Positions 45,941-57,913 of a stretch of 64,000 nucleotides of DNA are shown in pieces. Below the pieces are notes generated by a model. That model did no database searches. It was given only the letters and a program-made list of their open reading frames with translations, and was not told the origin of the DNA. Position numbers and translations under genes: made by a program. Within the stretch, counting starts at the first letter, position 1, and the number at the start of each line of letters is the position of its first letter. Source of the stretch: Odobenus rosmarus divergens (taxonomy: Eukaryota; Chordata; Mammalia; Carnivora; Odobenidae); contig NW_004450483.1 of assembly GCF_000321225.1 (NCBI RefSeq), positions 1,935,745 through 1,999,744 on the forward strand. The letters run 5' to 3'.

Positions 45941-48271
45941 ACACACACATCTACGAGCTGACTGTAATTCTCTCAAGAGACCTCGGAGGGCAGGTACGAT
46001 CTTCAAGTGCTGCCTCTGCTGTGCTCCAGATCACCAGGGTCTCCCAGAGCAGAACTTGTCCACATGTCTGCTGCCCAAGGACTACCCCTTGACCATCTGG
46101 TTCTATTGCCCCCCATGGCTTGTGTTCATGGGTCCAGTTGGGACTAATAACAAATGGAAAAACAGTTCTTGGTTGGCCACCACCCCTAGGGCAGAATGCA
46201 GAGACAGGAGAAGGAAACCCACGCCCAGTCTTTATGTGTAAGAGGCCTCTTTGCTTGTGTTGAAGATTTGGCCTTAGGGGCAGGCTTTTAGTTTGGCACA
46301 CATATAAGAACTTACTTAGGCACTCTCCAGGGAAGGAAGATGGTAGGTGCCATCTTTGTACTCTCTTGCCCCACTCAGGTTGTTGGGGTTGCTAAGAAAG
46401 AAGCTTGTGTCTGCTGCCCAGAAAACACACCCTTTGATGGTTTGGCTCTGAGGGCCAGCAGGGCTTGTGTTCACAGGTGAAAGGGGGACAGCAGCAAACA
46501 AAAAACAGTTCTTAACTGCCTATCACCCCAGGGCTCAGCATGGAGGGAGCAGATACAAAAGTCCATCTCCCAGTATTCCCCTAAAAAAAGGCATATTTGC
46601 ATACTTTAAAAGCTGCTGCGGCAGGTCGGGCTTCCCAATCAGCCTGAATCTAGGTGCTGACTGAGATGCTCCCCTTTGAGACTCTGACAGGTCTTGGCAC
46701 ACCTTTAACTACTGGGAGCCACTAAAAATAAAATAGACTGCTTGGGAAATCATGAGCTAGGGCAGGGGTGAATGATAAGGTTCAATACAAGGCCATTTCT
46801 TTGAGACTGGGAGAGGTGACTGATTTATCTAATGCATAGAAACCAACAGGGAAAGTAAAGCAAAATGAAAAAACAGAGGAATACTTCCAAACAAAAGAAC
46901 AAGAGAAAGTGTCAGAACAAGACCTTAATGAAATGAAGTGATTTACCTGATAAAGAGTTCAAAATAATAGTCATAAAGTTGCTCACCAAGCTCGAGAGAA
47001 GAAATGATGAACACAGTGAGAATTTCAACACAGAGTTAGAAAATACAAGAAAGTACCAAAAAGAAGTCACAGAACTGAAGAATACAATAGATGAACTGAA
47101 ACATACATTAGAGGGGTTCAACAGCAGACTTAAATGAAGCAGAGGAAAGGTCAGTAAATTCAAAGGTAAGATAGTAGAACTCACCCATCACAGCAGCAGA
47201 AAGAAAAAAACAATGAAAATGAGTCGATAGCTTAAAGGACTTATGGGACAATATCTCGCTGTTCAGTATTCATATTATAGGGCTCCCAGGAGTAGAAAAG
47301 AGACAGAAAGGAGCAGAAAACTTATTTGAAGAAATGGCTGAAAGCTATCTTAACCTGGGGAAGGGAATAGACAACCAGAGCCAAAAATCTCAGGAGAGGT
47401 TTTGAGAGGTTTCCAAATAAGAGGAACCCAAAGAGACCCACTGTAAGACACATTTTTTTTCAAGGAGAGAATCTTAAAAGCAGCAAGAAGGAAACAACTT
47501 GTTATGTAAAAGGGAAATCCCGTTAAGACTACCAGATTTTTCAGCAGAAAGTTTGCAGGCCTGAAGACAATGGCATATTCAAAGTGCTGAATGAAACAAA
47601 AAAACTGACAACCAAGAATATACGGCAGAACCGCCCTTCAGAATTGAAGGAGTGATCAAGAGTTTTCCAGACAAGCAAAAGCTAAGGGAGTTCATCACAA
47701 ATGGATAAATGTTAAAGGTACTTCTTTAAACTGAAATGAAAGAGCACTAAGTAGTAACAAAAAACCAGGAAACTGTAAATCTCACTGGTAAAAGTAAGTG
47801 TATAGTAAAATTCAGAATAATCTAATGTCATAAAGGTGGTGGATTAATTATGTATTAAGCCAGTACGAAGGTTTAAAGATAAAACTAGTAAAAATAACTA
47901 TAACCACAATAACTTGTTAATGGATGCACAAAGTAAAAAGATGTAAATTGTGACATCAAAAACATAAAATGGGAGGAGGGTAAAAATGTAGAGGTTTAGG
48001 ATGTGTTGAAACTTAAGTTGTTATCAACTTAAAATAGACTTAAAAATATAAGTTGCTTTACGTAAGCCTCACGGTAAGTACAAAGCAAAAACCTACAGTA
48101 AATACACAAAAGATAAAAAGAAAGGAATCTAACCATACCACTACAAAAAATCATCAAATTGCAAAGAAAGAATATAAGACCCATCTATCTATATGCTACC
48201 TACAAGAGACTTGCTTCATATATTAAGGATACACAGACAGAAGGTGAAGGGATGGAAAAAGATACTCCATG

Positions 48272-48685
48272 TGATGTGGGGAACAAAGGCAGAAGGAAAT
48301 GCATATAAAATTAAATTTTCTTATAACCTGCAGCCCACTGACAAATACCTGAGGCAGGCAGAGTATGACATTCCTCCAGGAAACTCCAAATGGTCTTAAT
48401 GTTAATGCTTTGCTAGAGGAAGAAACAGTATTAGCTTGACTAGGTCTTCAGGATCCTGTCAGTCTTCCTTAGCATAAGAAAGTCCTTTTGGAAACTTCCC
48501 TTTGTCTTTACTTTCCCCAACTCCAAGTATATAACCAGTTGTTCCTTACAATCCCAGGGTAGCAGCTATTTCTGCCCAGGGATCCTGTCCCCGTGCTTAA
48601 ATAAAAATCACCTTTTTGCACCAATGACATGTCAAGAATTCTTCCTTGGCCATGAGCTCCTAACCCCACCTTCAAAACCGCATCA
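48272..48685 (+). mobile_element. Solo LTR of a class I endogenous retrovirus
   Basis: 414 bp starting TGATGTGG and ending CCGCATCA, so it has the TG...CA ends and an inverted repeat TGATG/CATCA. It is flanked by the 4-bp repeat CATG on both sides (48268-48271, 48686-48689), typical of gammaretrovirus-like ERVs. Inside are a TATA-like AGTATATAAC at about 48525 and AATAAA at about 48600, then a short R/U5. No gag, pol or env is left, so it arose by LTR-LTR recombination. Orientation is + from the AATAAA position. The insertion interrupts the L1 around it. Confidence 0.88.
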
Positions 48686-48920
48686 CATGCAAATGGAAAC
48701 CTAAAGAAAGCTCGGTAGCTATACTTATGTAAGACAAAATAGACCTTAACACAAAGACTACAATAAGAGACAAAGTTATAATATAATGATAAACGGGTCA
48801 ATCCAACAAGATATAAAATTTGTAAATATTTATGCACCTAACAGAGCACAAAAACATATAAAGCAAGTATTAACAGACTTAAAGGAAGAAATAGCAATAC
48901 AATGATAGTAGAGGACTTTT

Positions 48921-49104
48921 CTTAAGATTTTATTTAAAAAAAAAGATTTTATTTATTTATTTGAGAGAGACAGAGATAGGGACAGAAAGCGTGAAAGGGA
49001 AAAGCAGGCTCCCCACTGAGCAGGGAGCACCCATGTGGGACTCGATCTGAGGACCCTGGGCTCATGACCTGAACTGAAGGCAGACTGAGATACCCAGGTG
49101 CCCA
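48921..49104 (-). mobile_element. CAN-SINE
   Basis: Antisense copy with degraded head. TSD AGTAGAGGACTTT on both sides. Confidence 0.93.
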
Positions 49105-49484
49105 ATCAGTAGAGGACTTTAATATCCCACTTTCATCAGTGAGATCATCCGGACAGAAAATTAGTAAGAAAATGCTGGCCTTAAACAAGAAAGAGCAAGT
49201 GTTGGTGAGGATGTAGAGAAAAAGGAACCTTTGTGCACTGTTAGTGGGAATGTAAACTGCTGCAGCCATTGTGGAAAACAGTATGGAGGTTCCTCAAAAA
49301 ATTAAAACTAGAACTTCAATATGATCCAGCAATTCCACTCTGGTATTTATCCAAAGGAAACAAAGCCACTAACTTCAAAAGATACCTGCATCCTTGTGTT
49401 CACTGAAGCATTATTTTACAATAGCCAAGATATGGAAGCAACCTAAGTGTCCACTGATGGATGACTGGATAAAAAAGATATGTA

Positions 49485-49525
49485 TACACACACACACGCA
49501 TGCACATGTGTGTGCACACACACAC
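49485..49525 (+). repeat. CA/TG microsatellite
   Basis: ACACACACACACGCATGCACATGTGTGTGC-type tract inside the L1 3' UTR; 41 bases with palindromic CA/TG halves. Confidence 0.85.
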
Positions 49526-50079
49526 AGGAGTATTACTGAATCATAAAAAAGAAGAGTATCTTGCCAACTGCCAATTGACTTTTAAGGGTATTATGCTAAA
49601 TAATAAATAAATCAGACAGGGAAAAACATTATGATCTCACCTACAAGTGGAACCTAAAAACACAAAACCAAAACCAAAACCCAAACCCTACCAAAATGCT
49701 GAACTCTTAGATACAGAGAACAGGTAAGTGGCTGCCAGAGGTGGCTCGTAGGGCAGGTGTGAAATGGTAAAGGGAGTCAAACAGTACAAATTTTCAGTTA
49801 TTTTATAACTGCAAGTCCTGGGATGTAATGTATAGCATGGTGACTATAGTTAGCATTTTGTATTAATGATAGTTATTATATTGTACATTTGAAAGTTGCT
49901 AAGAGAATAGATCTTAAAAGTTCATCACAAGGAAAAAAACTGTAACCATATGGTGATGGATGTTAACTATACTTATTGTGATCATTTCATAATATATACA
50001 AATATCAAATTATTATGTTCTATAACTGAAACTAATATAGTGTTACATGTCAATTATATCTAAATTAAAAAAAAGAAGA

Positions 50080-50439
50080 AATAGCTGTTAGGGATGAGTA
50101 CTTCTTCATCAACTCTATCAAATCCTGAAGGAATTTCAATTTAGGCCTGGAGTTCTGTTCACAGTCTTCTCAAAATTAACTGCTCATTCTTTTCCCTTCG
50201 TAGAGTCTACTGTTAAATCTTCAAAATGTCCTCATATTTGCAGTTAATTCTGTATCTTCTAAAATGTAGTATTAAAAAAACAAGGTCACATGATTGCCTG
50301 ATAAACTGTTTTATTAAAATATTCTGTGCTTGTATTATTTGTTGTTTCTATTAATGTTGAAGCATTAAGTCTTCTACAGCATCTACTCTATTTATCCTAA
50401 CCAGTGAGCTTTTTATTGTGACAATTATATATATATTTA
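50080..50439. other. Intron sequence without recognised features
   Basis: Unique A+T-rich DNA between the L1 tail and a SINE. Confidence 0.5.
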
Positions 50440-50635
50440 TATATTTGAAAAGATTTTACTTATTTATTTGACAGAGAGACACAGCGAGAGAGGGAACACA
50501 AGCAGGGGGAGTAGAAGAGGGAGAAGCGGGCTTCCTGCAGAGCAGGGAGCCCGATGCGGGGCTTGATCCCAGGACCCTGGGATCATGACCTGAGCCGAGG
50601 GCAGACGCTTAACGACTGAGCCACCCAGGCGCCCC
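50440..50635 (-). mobile_element. CAN-SINE
   Basis: Close to consensus. TSD GTGACAATTATAT on both sides. Confidence 0.95.
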
Positions 50636-50649
50636 GTGACAATTATATT

Positions 50650-51430
50650 TTTAATTTCCAAAATCTTTCATTGTTCTTTTTGCATGGATACAATATCCTC
50701 TCTAATCATGCCAATGTAAATTCGAGTCCTTTCGTTTGTTAACTTAGTATTAATCAAGTATTTACTATGTTTCAATTATGTTCTAAGTGATTTCCATGTA
50801 AAAAGTCACTTCATCTCCACATTAACACCAAAAATGATACTATTTCCGTTTTTATAAATTTTTACAAAATATTTTATAATTGTTTCCATTATTTCTATTT
50901 TACATATTTCCCATTTCCATTAAGTATAAAATTTGCTTACCTTGGTGCATCTCTTTCTGTTGGCTTTCCTCAAATGCTGGCATCTATTTTGTTGAGTGCT
51001 TATTTTTAAGGCTAAAATTCCCTGCAAGCTCCTTTATGAATCTTTTACGTGCCTGCCTCCTTGTGGTGAAGAGACAGGATGTATAGCTTAACTCTGGTAG
51101 TTGGTGAGAGACACTGTGCTGCCAGTAGGGTATTATAGCTAGCTAGTCTCCGAGCAAAGGGGATTTTTTTCATTTCATTGGGTGTCACCAGCCCTCTGGG
51201 ACACTGACTTGCCTCTCTAATTCACACTTAATGGTAAACTTAAGGGTAAGTAGCGCTAATTGCTTACCACCTGGCCAGTGGGTAGGGAATGACCTGACGC
51301 ACCTCACTGCTTCTACAGCAGGGGACCTCCTCCCAACAATCCCCTGAGGTCTCCACAGCCTCCCCACCCTGCTCCCCAACCATACCTTGCTCACCACTGA
51401 ATTAGGCACACCCCTGGAACTCCTCCCATT
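50650..51430. other. Intron, unique, with a G+C-rich patch
   Basis: 51185-51430 is clearly richer in G+C than its surroundings, but shows no CpG cluster, exon or repeat I can name. Confidence 0.45.
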
Positions 51431-51605
51431 CACAAACTGTGATCTTGAACAAGTTATTTCACTTCTCCATACCTTCGTTTTTTCATATATAAAATGAGGG
51501 TGGTAGTATCCAGCTATGTTGTTAGGATTAAATTTGGTAAGATTAAAATACTTAGTGCACAGTGTTTAACATACACTTAAATAATGTACACTAGTTTGCC
51601 ATCTT
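51431..51605 (+). repeat. MIR fragment
   Basis: TGATCTTGAACAAGTTATTT, TATATAAAATGAGGGTGGTA and TAGGATTAAATTTGGTAAG follow the MIR order. Confidence 0.8.
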
Positions 51606-52544
51606 GCTACAGAAAAATTATGCTTTTTAAAATAGAATGCTTAAATATTTTTAAATAACATAAACACAGGATTTCAAAATGTGTAAAAGCTCACCTTTGA
51701 AGCAAGCCATGCAACAATCACACACACACACACACATAAATGAAATGAAAATGAAAAATGAAATGAAATTAAACAACAGAGTTAGAGAGGGAACCAGAAG
51801 TAGGATAGCTACTTGAAACTGGATTAACAAAGATACTCTTTTCCATGCTTTCTGATGCCAGGAGGCTCGAATCTCCCCAAATCTTCAGTTTGCAATTCTA
51901 TATGCCACTGTAACCAGGGTGGTATGTCTAAAACACAAGTCTTATGTAACTTGTATAAATAAATCTTTAGGTGAGTATAATGTTACAGATTAAAAAGTAT
52001 TCCATAATCTGGCATACTACCCATACTTCATTTTAGACCCACATTCTCCCCTTGCTCTATATTCCATTGATTATTAAAATTTTCTTTCAGTTCCTCAAAT
52101 ACAACATTCCTCATCCTCATTCTGGAACATTACACATGATGCTGATTTTCTCTGAAACACTTTTCTGCACCCCAAATCTGTCATTCCCTCCCAAAATGGA
52201 ACAGGGTTAAAAGAGACCAGAAAAAAAATCCATATTCAGCAGACTACCAAAGAGGTTTATACAATAGGTAGTAAAAGCCTAAGATATTACAGTAAAACAG
52301 ATGAAATATAAAATATGAGAAATACTGAGATATGTGAGATAAATGCAAGCATTTTAGCAATCATATTGTCCTAAAATGCAGCTTGTTGAAATAAGAGTCA
52401 TCCTCTACGTGACTTTTCCTATAGTTTCTCAAACCCGATGAATTCAAGAATTTTGAGTGTGTAAAAAGAATCTCCAAAAAACAGAACAAGCTATTTGGTA
52501 TGAATTATTTCTTACTTCAGTAATCTTAGCCTATTGGGTTAGAG
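51606..52544. other. Intron sequence with a short CA tract
   Basis: (CA)n at about 51720-51737 followed by AATGAAATG repeats. Otherwise nothing recognised. Confidence 0.5.
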
Positions 52545-52732
52545 TAGTGATTTTCAAAATATGGTTCCTTGGACTAGCAGCATTATTATTAGCGGAACTT
52601 ATTTGCAACGTAAATTACTGAGCTTCACACCAGACTTTCTGAATCAAAAACTCTAGGCAAAGGACCCAGAAATCTGTATTTTAAGAAGTATCCAGGTGAT
52701 TCTGATATGTTAGGTTTGAAAGCCACAAGGTT
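52545..52732 (+). repeat. MER5A-type hAT element
   Basis: AGTAGTGATTTTCAAAATAT, TCTGAATCAAAAACTCTAGG and ATCCAGGTGATTCTGATATG are MER5A landmarks in order. Confidence 0.85.
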
Positions 52733-53425
52733 AGGGAATATAGAAATGGTAGTAAACAGTAAAAGATCCTAACCACAACACAAAAGTATCAGAAGGATGA
52801 AACTATAGAAAGAACAAGTCAACAATAGTTGATAAATCTACTCTTTGTCCCACACTAACGGACACTAAGTCACTTTAGGGACAAAAACCCCAAAAAAAAC
52901 AACAAAAAAAAATGCACATGAATAATGTAACTGGAGGGTTCCAATGAATATCATACTGATGAAAGCCAATACGGAAGAGCCACTTTAAGTGCTTATAAAG
53001 AAATTATGCATAATGAATTGTAACCACATTACTCATTATTTTGCACACTCGATAAACATTCACTGACTACTACTATTAAACCATACATTATGCTAAGAGC
53101 TAAAGCTGTGATAAATAGGTTTTAATGAAAACAGAAGAAATTTTGAAAAGACAAAGCTTTTAAGTAATTTTGTTTGTTATATTGGAACTCCTTACCCAGG
53201 AATATTGTAAAGAAAAGGATAACCTACTATGAGTACGTATTTGTTATGTACAAGATCACAATAAAACATTTGGTGCTTTTTAAGTTTATCAATTATAAGT
53301 CCAATTAAATTAATTTCATTATGTGCCTAAGGAAACATTAGCTCTGATCCTCTAAAACTATTATGCACACACACACACACACAACACATACACATATACC
53401 TAACATATATATATACATTTATACA
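52733..53425. other. Intron sequence ending in CA and TA tracts
   Basis: No gene or repeat family recognised; (CA)n near 53367-53383 and (TA)n before the SINE. Confidence 0.5.
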
Positions 53426-53613
53426 GGGGCACCTGGGTGGCTCAGTCAGTTAAGTGTCTGCCTTCGGCTCAGGTCATGAATCCAGGGTCCTGGAACTGAG
53501 CCCCACATTAGGCTCTCTGCTTGGTGGGGAGTCTGCTTCTCCCTCTACCTCTCTCTCTGTGCTCTCTCTCCCTCTCTTGCTCTCTCTCCAATAAATAAAT
53601 AAAATCTTTAAAA
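53426..53613 (+). mobile_element. CAN-SINE
   Basis: Inserted in a TA/CA-rich stretch. The repeats ATATATACATTTATACAG and ATATATACATACATATATAC around it make the TSD less certain. Confidence 0.92.
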
Positions 53614-53834
53614 ATATATACATACATATATACAGGTATATATTAACTAAACAGTGAAATGGAAAAAATCTGAACTAAGGACTGACAAGGATTAATTCTT
53701 ACAGAAATAACCAAATTCCTTTTGATCTATGCTGGCAATTTTATTGCATGGATACCTCCTCTCCTTAACTTGTTCATTTTTATAACTCTTGTGCATCTAT
53801 ATATCATCATCTCTTAAGAAGCAATATTTTGTGG

Positions 53835-54020
53835 TAGGGAGAGTAAACACTTTGGAGCCAGATCCAAGTTCAAATCCTTTCTCAGCTACTTAATTATCTA
53901 TGTCATTAGACAAGTTTTCCATCCTAAAAATATTTTAATGATACATTCATAAAATTGAGAATTTGGTTTATAAATAAGTCCATAATAGATGTTTTATAAA
54001 TGTTAGCCCCTTACTCCTTT
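53835..54020 (+). repeat. MIR fragment
   Basis: TAAACACTTTGGAGCCAGAT, CAAATCCTTTCTCAGCTACT and TAATAGATGTTTTATAAATG follow the MIR 5' half and end. Confidence 0.75.
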
Positions 54021-54323
54021 CTCTTTTTCAGAATGGCATCTCTCTGTCAGTCCATTAATTATCCTCAGAGTTTTGATGTATTTTCATATTAACAATCAGA
54101 AACAGGACATAACTTACAACATTTGTGCTGTCTACGGGCCCTTCCATGGCATTTGGCATTTCACAGATTCTTCTGAATATTTAAATACTGAAATTGTAGT
54201 ACTGTGGAAAAGACCTACATGGGGAGCTGTGAGACCCAAGACTAGTTTCATTAATGCCAGCAAGTAACTTGGGCTTTATCCCATTGGATTGGGATAATTT
54301 CTCATGAAAAATAGGGTGTTAGA

Positions 54324-54515
54324 GGCGCCTGGGTGGCTCAGTCAGTTGGGCGACTGCCTTTGGCTCAGGTCATGATCCCGGAGTCCTGGGATCGAGTCCC
54401 ACATCGGGCTCCTGGCTCAGCGGGGAGTCTGCTTCTCCCTCTGACCCTCTCCCCTCTCATGCTGTTTCTCTCTCTCAAATAAATGAATAAAAAAAAAAAT
54501 CTTAAAAAAAAAAAA
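54324..54515 (+). mobile_element. CAN-SINE
   Basis: Exact 18-bp TSD GAAAAATAGGGTGTTAGA on both sides. Confidence 0.96.
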
Positions 54516-54533
54516 GAAAAATAGGGTGTTAGA

Positions 54534-55873
54534 CAAGATACTCTCTAAGGCTTCTTCTGGGTCCTTGAAAGTTTAATTCTAAATTTTGGGGAAGAATTAT
54601 TTTAGATCATTAGCAATTGGACCCTTGGACCTAGGAATATATCTTCTTTGGGAAGGAAAGCTCAAGATAGAAAAGTAAGACAAAATAAGAAAAAGCAGGG
54701 GACTGCAAAAAGATCAACCCAGCTAAAAATACCTCTGCTTCCCCATATTCATCCTGCTGTATCTGCCTTAGAATAAAAACGTCTTCCTGTATACAAATTA
54801 TATAACAGGATTTCTTATCTCTTATAATATATGTGATCTCAGTATTAGCCCTTCTAGAGTATTGTGTCACAAGTAATGGTTTTTCACACTCATGGCAGAG
54901 ACAATGGTGGTGAGTAGCTGCTCTTTGTTGTCCTACCACTTCTCTGATCAATCTACAGATAGGCTTCCAGCTAGAGGGTTGGGCCTAGAACTGTCAGCAA
55001 GATAATCTAAGAATTATTATTATTTTTTTTTAGCTCACTGTTATACAAAGTGAGGTATAGCAGACACCTTTGGGGAATTTGCCTGGTTCACAATTTAACT
55101 TTCTGGGAAAGACTGCATCACTGACATTTCTACTCACTTCCATTTTCACATTTGTTTATCAAGAAATAATACTCCTCCTCTAGGCCCGTGTAGAAGCTCT
55201 AGCCCCTGGTAAAGGCATCAACTTAGAGGGAAAATTTGTTTTTATTTCAGTTCAGTACAAAAGGACTTCTTTGCACTGAGACTAGCTGGCTCTTGCTTTC
55301 TTTTATCCACATCATCCTCAGTTTTTCATACAAAACCAGTAAATGATGCCAAGAAAAAATAATATTTAACATCTCATATTTACTTCCCATTAACCATTCA
55401 TTCAGAAACCCAGGATTCCGACTATGAGAGAGACAGAACAAGAGATAGAGAGAAACTTACTTTCTACATAAGAGTTTTTTATTTTCTACAGCCATTTTAT
55501 TAATATGCCCTTACAAACTGATTTTAAAGCACTGAACCCAATTTTCTAAACTATATATACACAAGGTCTCCTTCAAAATAGCCATTCTCCTGTACTAATC
55601 AAGAGAGTACCATATTCTTTTGTAAAAGGCTCTATCTGTATAAGCATATAAATTTTCAAAGAATTCAACATTTCTGTTACTCATCACATGCTATCTCCTA
55701 TGTCTGTAATGTGATTTTTTCCAACAAAAACAATCATGGTAACTTAATGCCTAAGAAATTTAGAGCTGTTATATTTAATCTCTATCTCATTTGGGAGGGT
55801 CTCCTTTGAATCTTCCTACTTGGAAAATTTACATTTAACAAATTAAGAATTTTAGTTAGAAACAGATTGCCAT
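54534..55873. other. PTPN4 intron, unique sequence
   Basis: 1.3 kb without a recognised repeat, RNA or exon. Confidence 0.5.
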
Positions 55874-56070
55874 TGGGGCGCCTGGGTGGCTCAGTCATTT
55901 AGTGTCTGCTTTGGCTTGGGTCATGATCCCAGGGTCCTGGGATTGAGCCCTGCAGGCTCCCCACTCTGCGGGAAGCCTGCTTCTCCCTCTCTCACTCCCC
56001 CTTCTTGTGTTCCCTTTCTCGCTATGTCTCTCTCTGTCAAATAAATAAAATCTTAAAAAAAAAAAAAAAA
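55874..56070 (+). mobile_element. CAN-SINE
   Basis: TSD GAAACAGATTGCCAT on both sides. 450 bp from the first exon of the window. Confidence 0.95.
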
Positions 56071-56085
56071 GAAACAGATTGCCAT

Positions 56086-56522
56086 CAATGCCACAAAAAA
56101 ATGATTTCATTTTAATGGAGGCTAATTTATGTAAGACTAAGATACATTAACATTTTAAAATATTTTACTTCAATATTTTAATACTGCATTAATATTTTAA
56201 CCTTTATGCCCAGTGTTCTCTTTCAGTCAAGTATCATGAGTTAGATTTACATCTTAGTTGTATGAGACACATAAATAAGGAAAGTGGCACTAGATTTAAG
56301 CTGACTTATTATTATGAAAACCTTAAGGAAAAAACTTTACAAATTAAAACATCAAGAAAATGAGGAACAAAGGCAAAAGAATTACCTGTAATCATTCTAA
56401 TTAAATCCTTTAAAAAAAACCCTCACTAATCAGATTAGTAAACATTATAAATTGGAAAGAACTTTATATTATGAACAGAGAGAAAAAGTGAAATGAAACA
56501 AAATACAACAGCTTAAACTTAC
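56086..56522. other. PTPN4 intron, unique sequence next to exon
   Basis: Downstream flank of the exon at 56523-56630 in transcript direction. Nothing recognised. Confidence 0.5.
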
Positions 56523-56630
56523 TGGGTTGTCTGTGGAATCGTCAGCCAACTGTAAACCAAAATAGTCACGCTCAGTCAAATCAAGATGCTTGAAGACTAT
56601 ATCCAACAGAACTTGCCCCTGATCATGTTT
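56523..56630 (-). CDS. PTPN4: PTPN4 exon, FERM F1 lobe (KHDQG...DSTDNP)
   Basis: Coding exon of 108 bases, phase 0 at both ends, 36 codons. The acceptor reads TTCTTCTAG and the donor CCA|GTAAGT. It encodes [18 protein letters not shown], then [18 protein letters not shown], the ubiquitin-like F1 lobe of the FERM domain (about residues 47-82). The pattern DYFGLQ is typical of the F1 lobe in band 4.1-like proteins. Being a whole number of codons, it could be skipped without a frameshift, though that would break the F1 fold. It is the most upstream exon I can find in the window and is followed by an intron of about 13.9 kb. Exons for the first 46 or so residues were looked for at 56.7-64 kb and not seen. 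Confidence 0.95.
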
Positions 56631-56799
56631 CTAGAAGAAAAATAAAAGGAAATCGAAACTGGTAGGCAATATACTTTCAGATTTTTGAGCTCCTGAACTT
56701 TTGTCCTCTTCTATTAAATTGACAACCTTTTCCACAACAATGACTTGATTAGGGAAAAAGAGTTTACATGTTATATATTACTTAAAAATCAGTCTGACT

Positions 56800-56914
56800 T
56801 GGGGATCCTGGCTGGCTCAGTCGGTAGAGTATGCAACTCTTAATCTCTGGGTCATAAGTCTGAGCCCCACATTGGGTGTAGAGATTACTAAAAAAATAAA
56901 ACAACAACAACACC
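56800..56914 (+). mobile_element. Short carnivore tRNA-SINE
   Basis: GGGGATCCTGGCTGGCTCAG, GTAGAGTATGCAACTCTTAA and TGGGTGTAGAGATTACTAAA: the short subtype that lacks the CT region. Confidence 0.9.
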
Positions 56915-56968
56915 ACAGTCTAACTTTAGTTCAGATGGTTCAAAGAGCAATATAATAAATATGGCATT

Positions 56969-57186
56969 GGGGTGCCTGCCTGGATGGCTTAGTTAGTTAA
57001 GCATCTGACTTGATTTTGTCTCAGGTCATGATCTCAGGGTTGTGAGACTGAGCCCCACTTCAGGCTCTCTGCTGGGTGTGGAGCCTGCTTAAGATTCTCT
57101 CTCTCCCTCTCCCTCTGCCCCTTTCCCACACCTCTCTCTCTCTTTCTCGCCCCCACTCTCTAAAATAATAATAATAATAAAGATAA
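56969..57186 (+). mobile_element. CAN-SINE, older subtype
   Basis: GGGGTGCCTGCCTGGATGGC head and GAGCCTGCTTAAGATTCTCT body with an AATAAT tail. Flanks AATAAATATGGCATT and AATAAATGACATT. Confidence 0.88.
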
Positions 57187-57499
57187 ATAAATGACATTAA
57201 GGAAAACCTTTTGACTGAAATGGATTCTGCTTTCAGGCTATTATCACCATATTTTTGTAATTGTATGTTATTGCCACATAAACTCATGCATATATCTTTA
57301 TCATGTATCTTATTGTTTTCATTCTTCCATTTAAATTATGACTAAAAAGTGATGCATTCCTGGTATTAACTGTCTTTGTAGGCTGTTAAAAAGATGGTCA
57401 TAGCAATTTCAAAACTCATACCAATACATGACAATGTACAAAAAAACAACCTTCTTTGTAAGGTTATCTTACAAAGAACTTTCCTTCATGTCTTATTGG

Positions 57500-57606
57500 C
57501 CAGACTGATGTAATGTATGGTGATTAACATAACATAATAAAATTAAATTAAAAAAAAACTAATGATATACTATATGTTGGCTAATTGAACATAATAAAAA
57601 ATATAT
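57500..57606 (+). mobile_element. LINE-1 extreme 3' ends, two short tails
   Basis: GATGTAATGTATGGTGATTA with an A-rich tail (about 57509-57557), then CTAATGATATACTATATGTTGGC with a second tail. Both are L1 3' UTR ends truncated to under 60 bp each. Confidence 0.7.
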
Positions 57607-57913
57607 ATAAAAGAAGAAAAAGCTACTTGCAAAACTCATCAGTGGCAGAAAATATGTGCTTCAAAGAGTGCTTCACAATGGTAGCTGTCATTCAAATAAC
57701 ATGTAAATATTTTTTATATTGACGCAACTTACCCCCCCCCCACTCCTATTCTCCTTAAATTAGTCCAGGATGGAGATCAAGCATTAGTATTTTAAAAAGC
57801 TACTAAGGTGAGTCTAATGTATTCTTCTAGAGACAAGATGAAGTAAATTTCTCCCTATACCTCCAGCTAAGCGAAACAAAGAAACAAAAAACAGATTAAA
57901 AATAAGAAAACTC

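Larger units (their letters stand above)
44846..50075 (+). mobile_element. Old LINE-1 with 5' UTR, ORF1 and 3' end but most of ORF2 missing
   Basis: The 5' UTR begins near GGTTCTGATTCAAGATAGTAATGTAGGAG (first 20 bases: GGTTCTGATTCAAGATAGTA). ORF1-like sequence is at about 46860-47700 with a coiled-coil-like, Lys/Glu-rich translation. From about 48890 the sequence jumps to ORF2 C-terminal DNA (GTTGGTGAGGATGTAGAGAA at 49200) and a 3' UTR ending in an A-tail near 50075. Roughly 2.5 kb of ORF2 is absent. It contains two SINEs and an LTR. Confidence 0.75.
15977..56630 (-). other. PTPN4: PTPN4 gene, internal part (8 FERM-domain exons and their introns)
   Basis: PTPN4 is a cytosolic protein tyrosine phosphatase with an N-terminal FERM domain, a central PDZ domain and a C-terminal catalytic domain; FERM targets it to membrane and cytoskeleton partners. 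Only FERM-encoding exons are in the window. Eight exons read in order on the minus strand, sum to 626 bases and join without a frame break at every junction (208 codons plus 2 bases). The joined peptide matches the PTPN4 sequence I know nearly residue for residue, including RWLDPNKPIRKQLK and GVMSGGILIYKNRVRMN. Intron lengths in transcript order are about 13.9 kb, 98 bp, 4.0 kb, 262 bp, 362 bp, 3.7 kb and 17.7 kb. The close paralogue PTPN3 differs at many of these positions, so PTPN4 is preferred. The promoter, first exons and everything after the last exon here are outside the window. Confidence 0.95.

Noticed and set aside
45840..46301. Overlapping ORFs of 116 and 133 codons on opposite strands
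   Set aside because: They sit in the G+C-richer L1 5' UTR plus a SINE; the L1 context explains them.
51185..51433. CpG island or alternative promoter in the G+C-richer patch
   Set aside because: G+C is raised, but CpG dinucleotides are few and no exon or promoter motif is evident.
57500..57606. Two L1 tails as a tandem duplication
   Set aside because: The two segments differ in sequence and match different L1 3' ends, so separate short insertions fit better.
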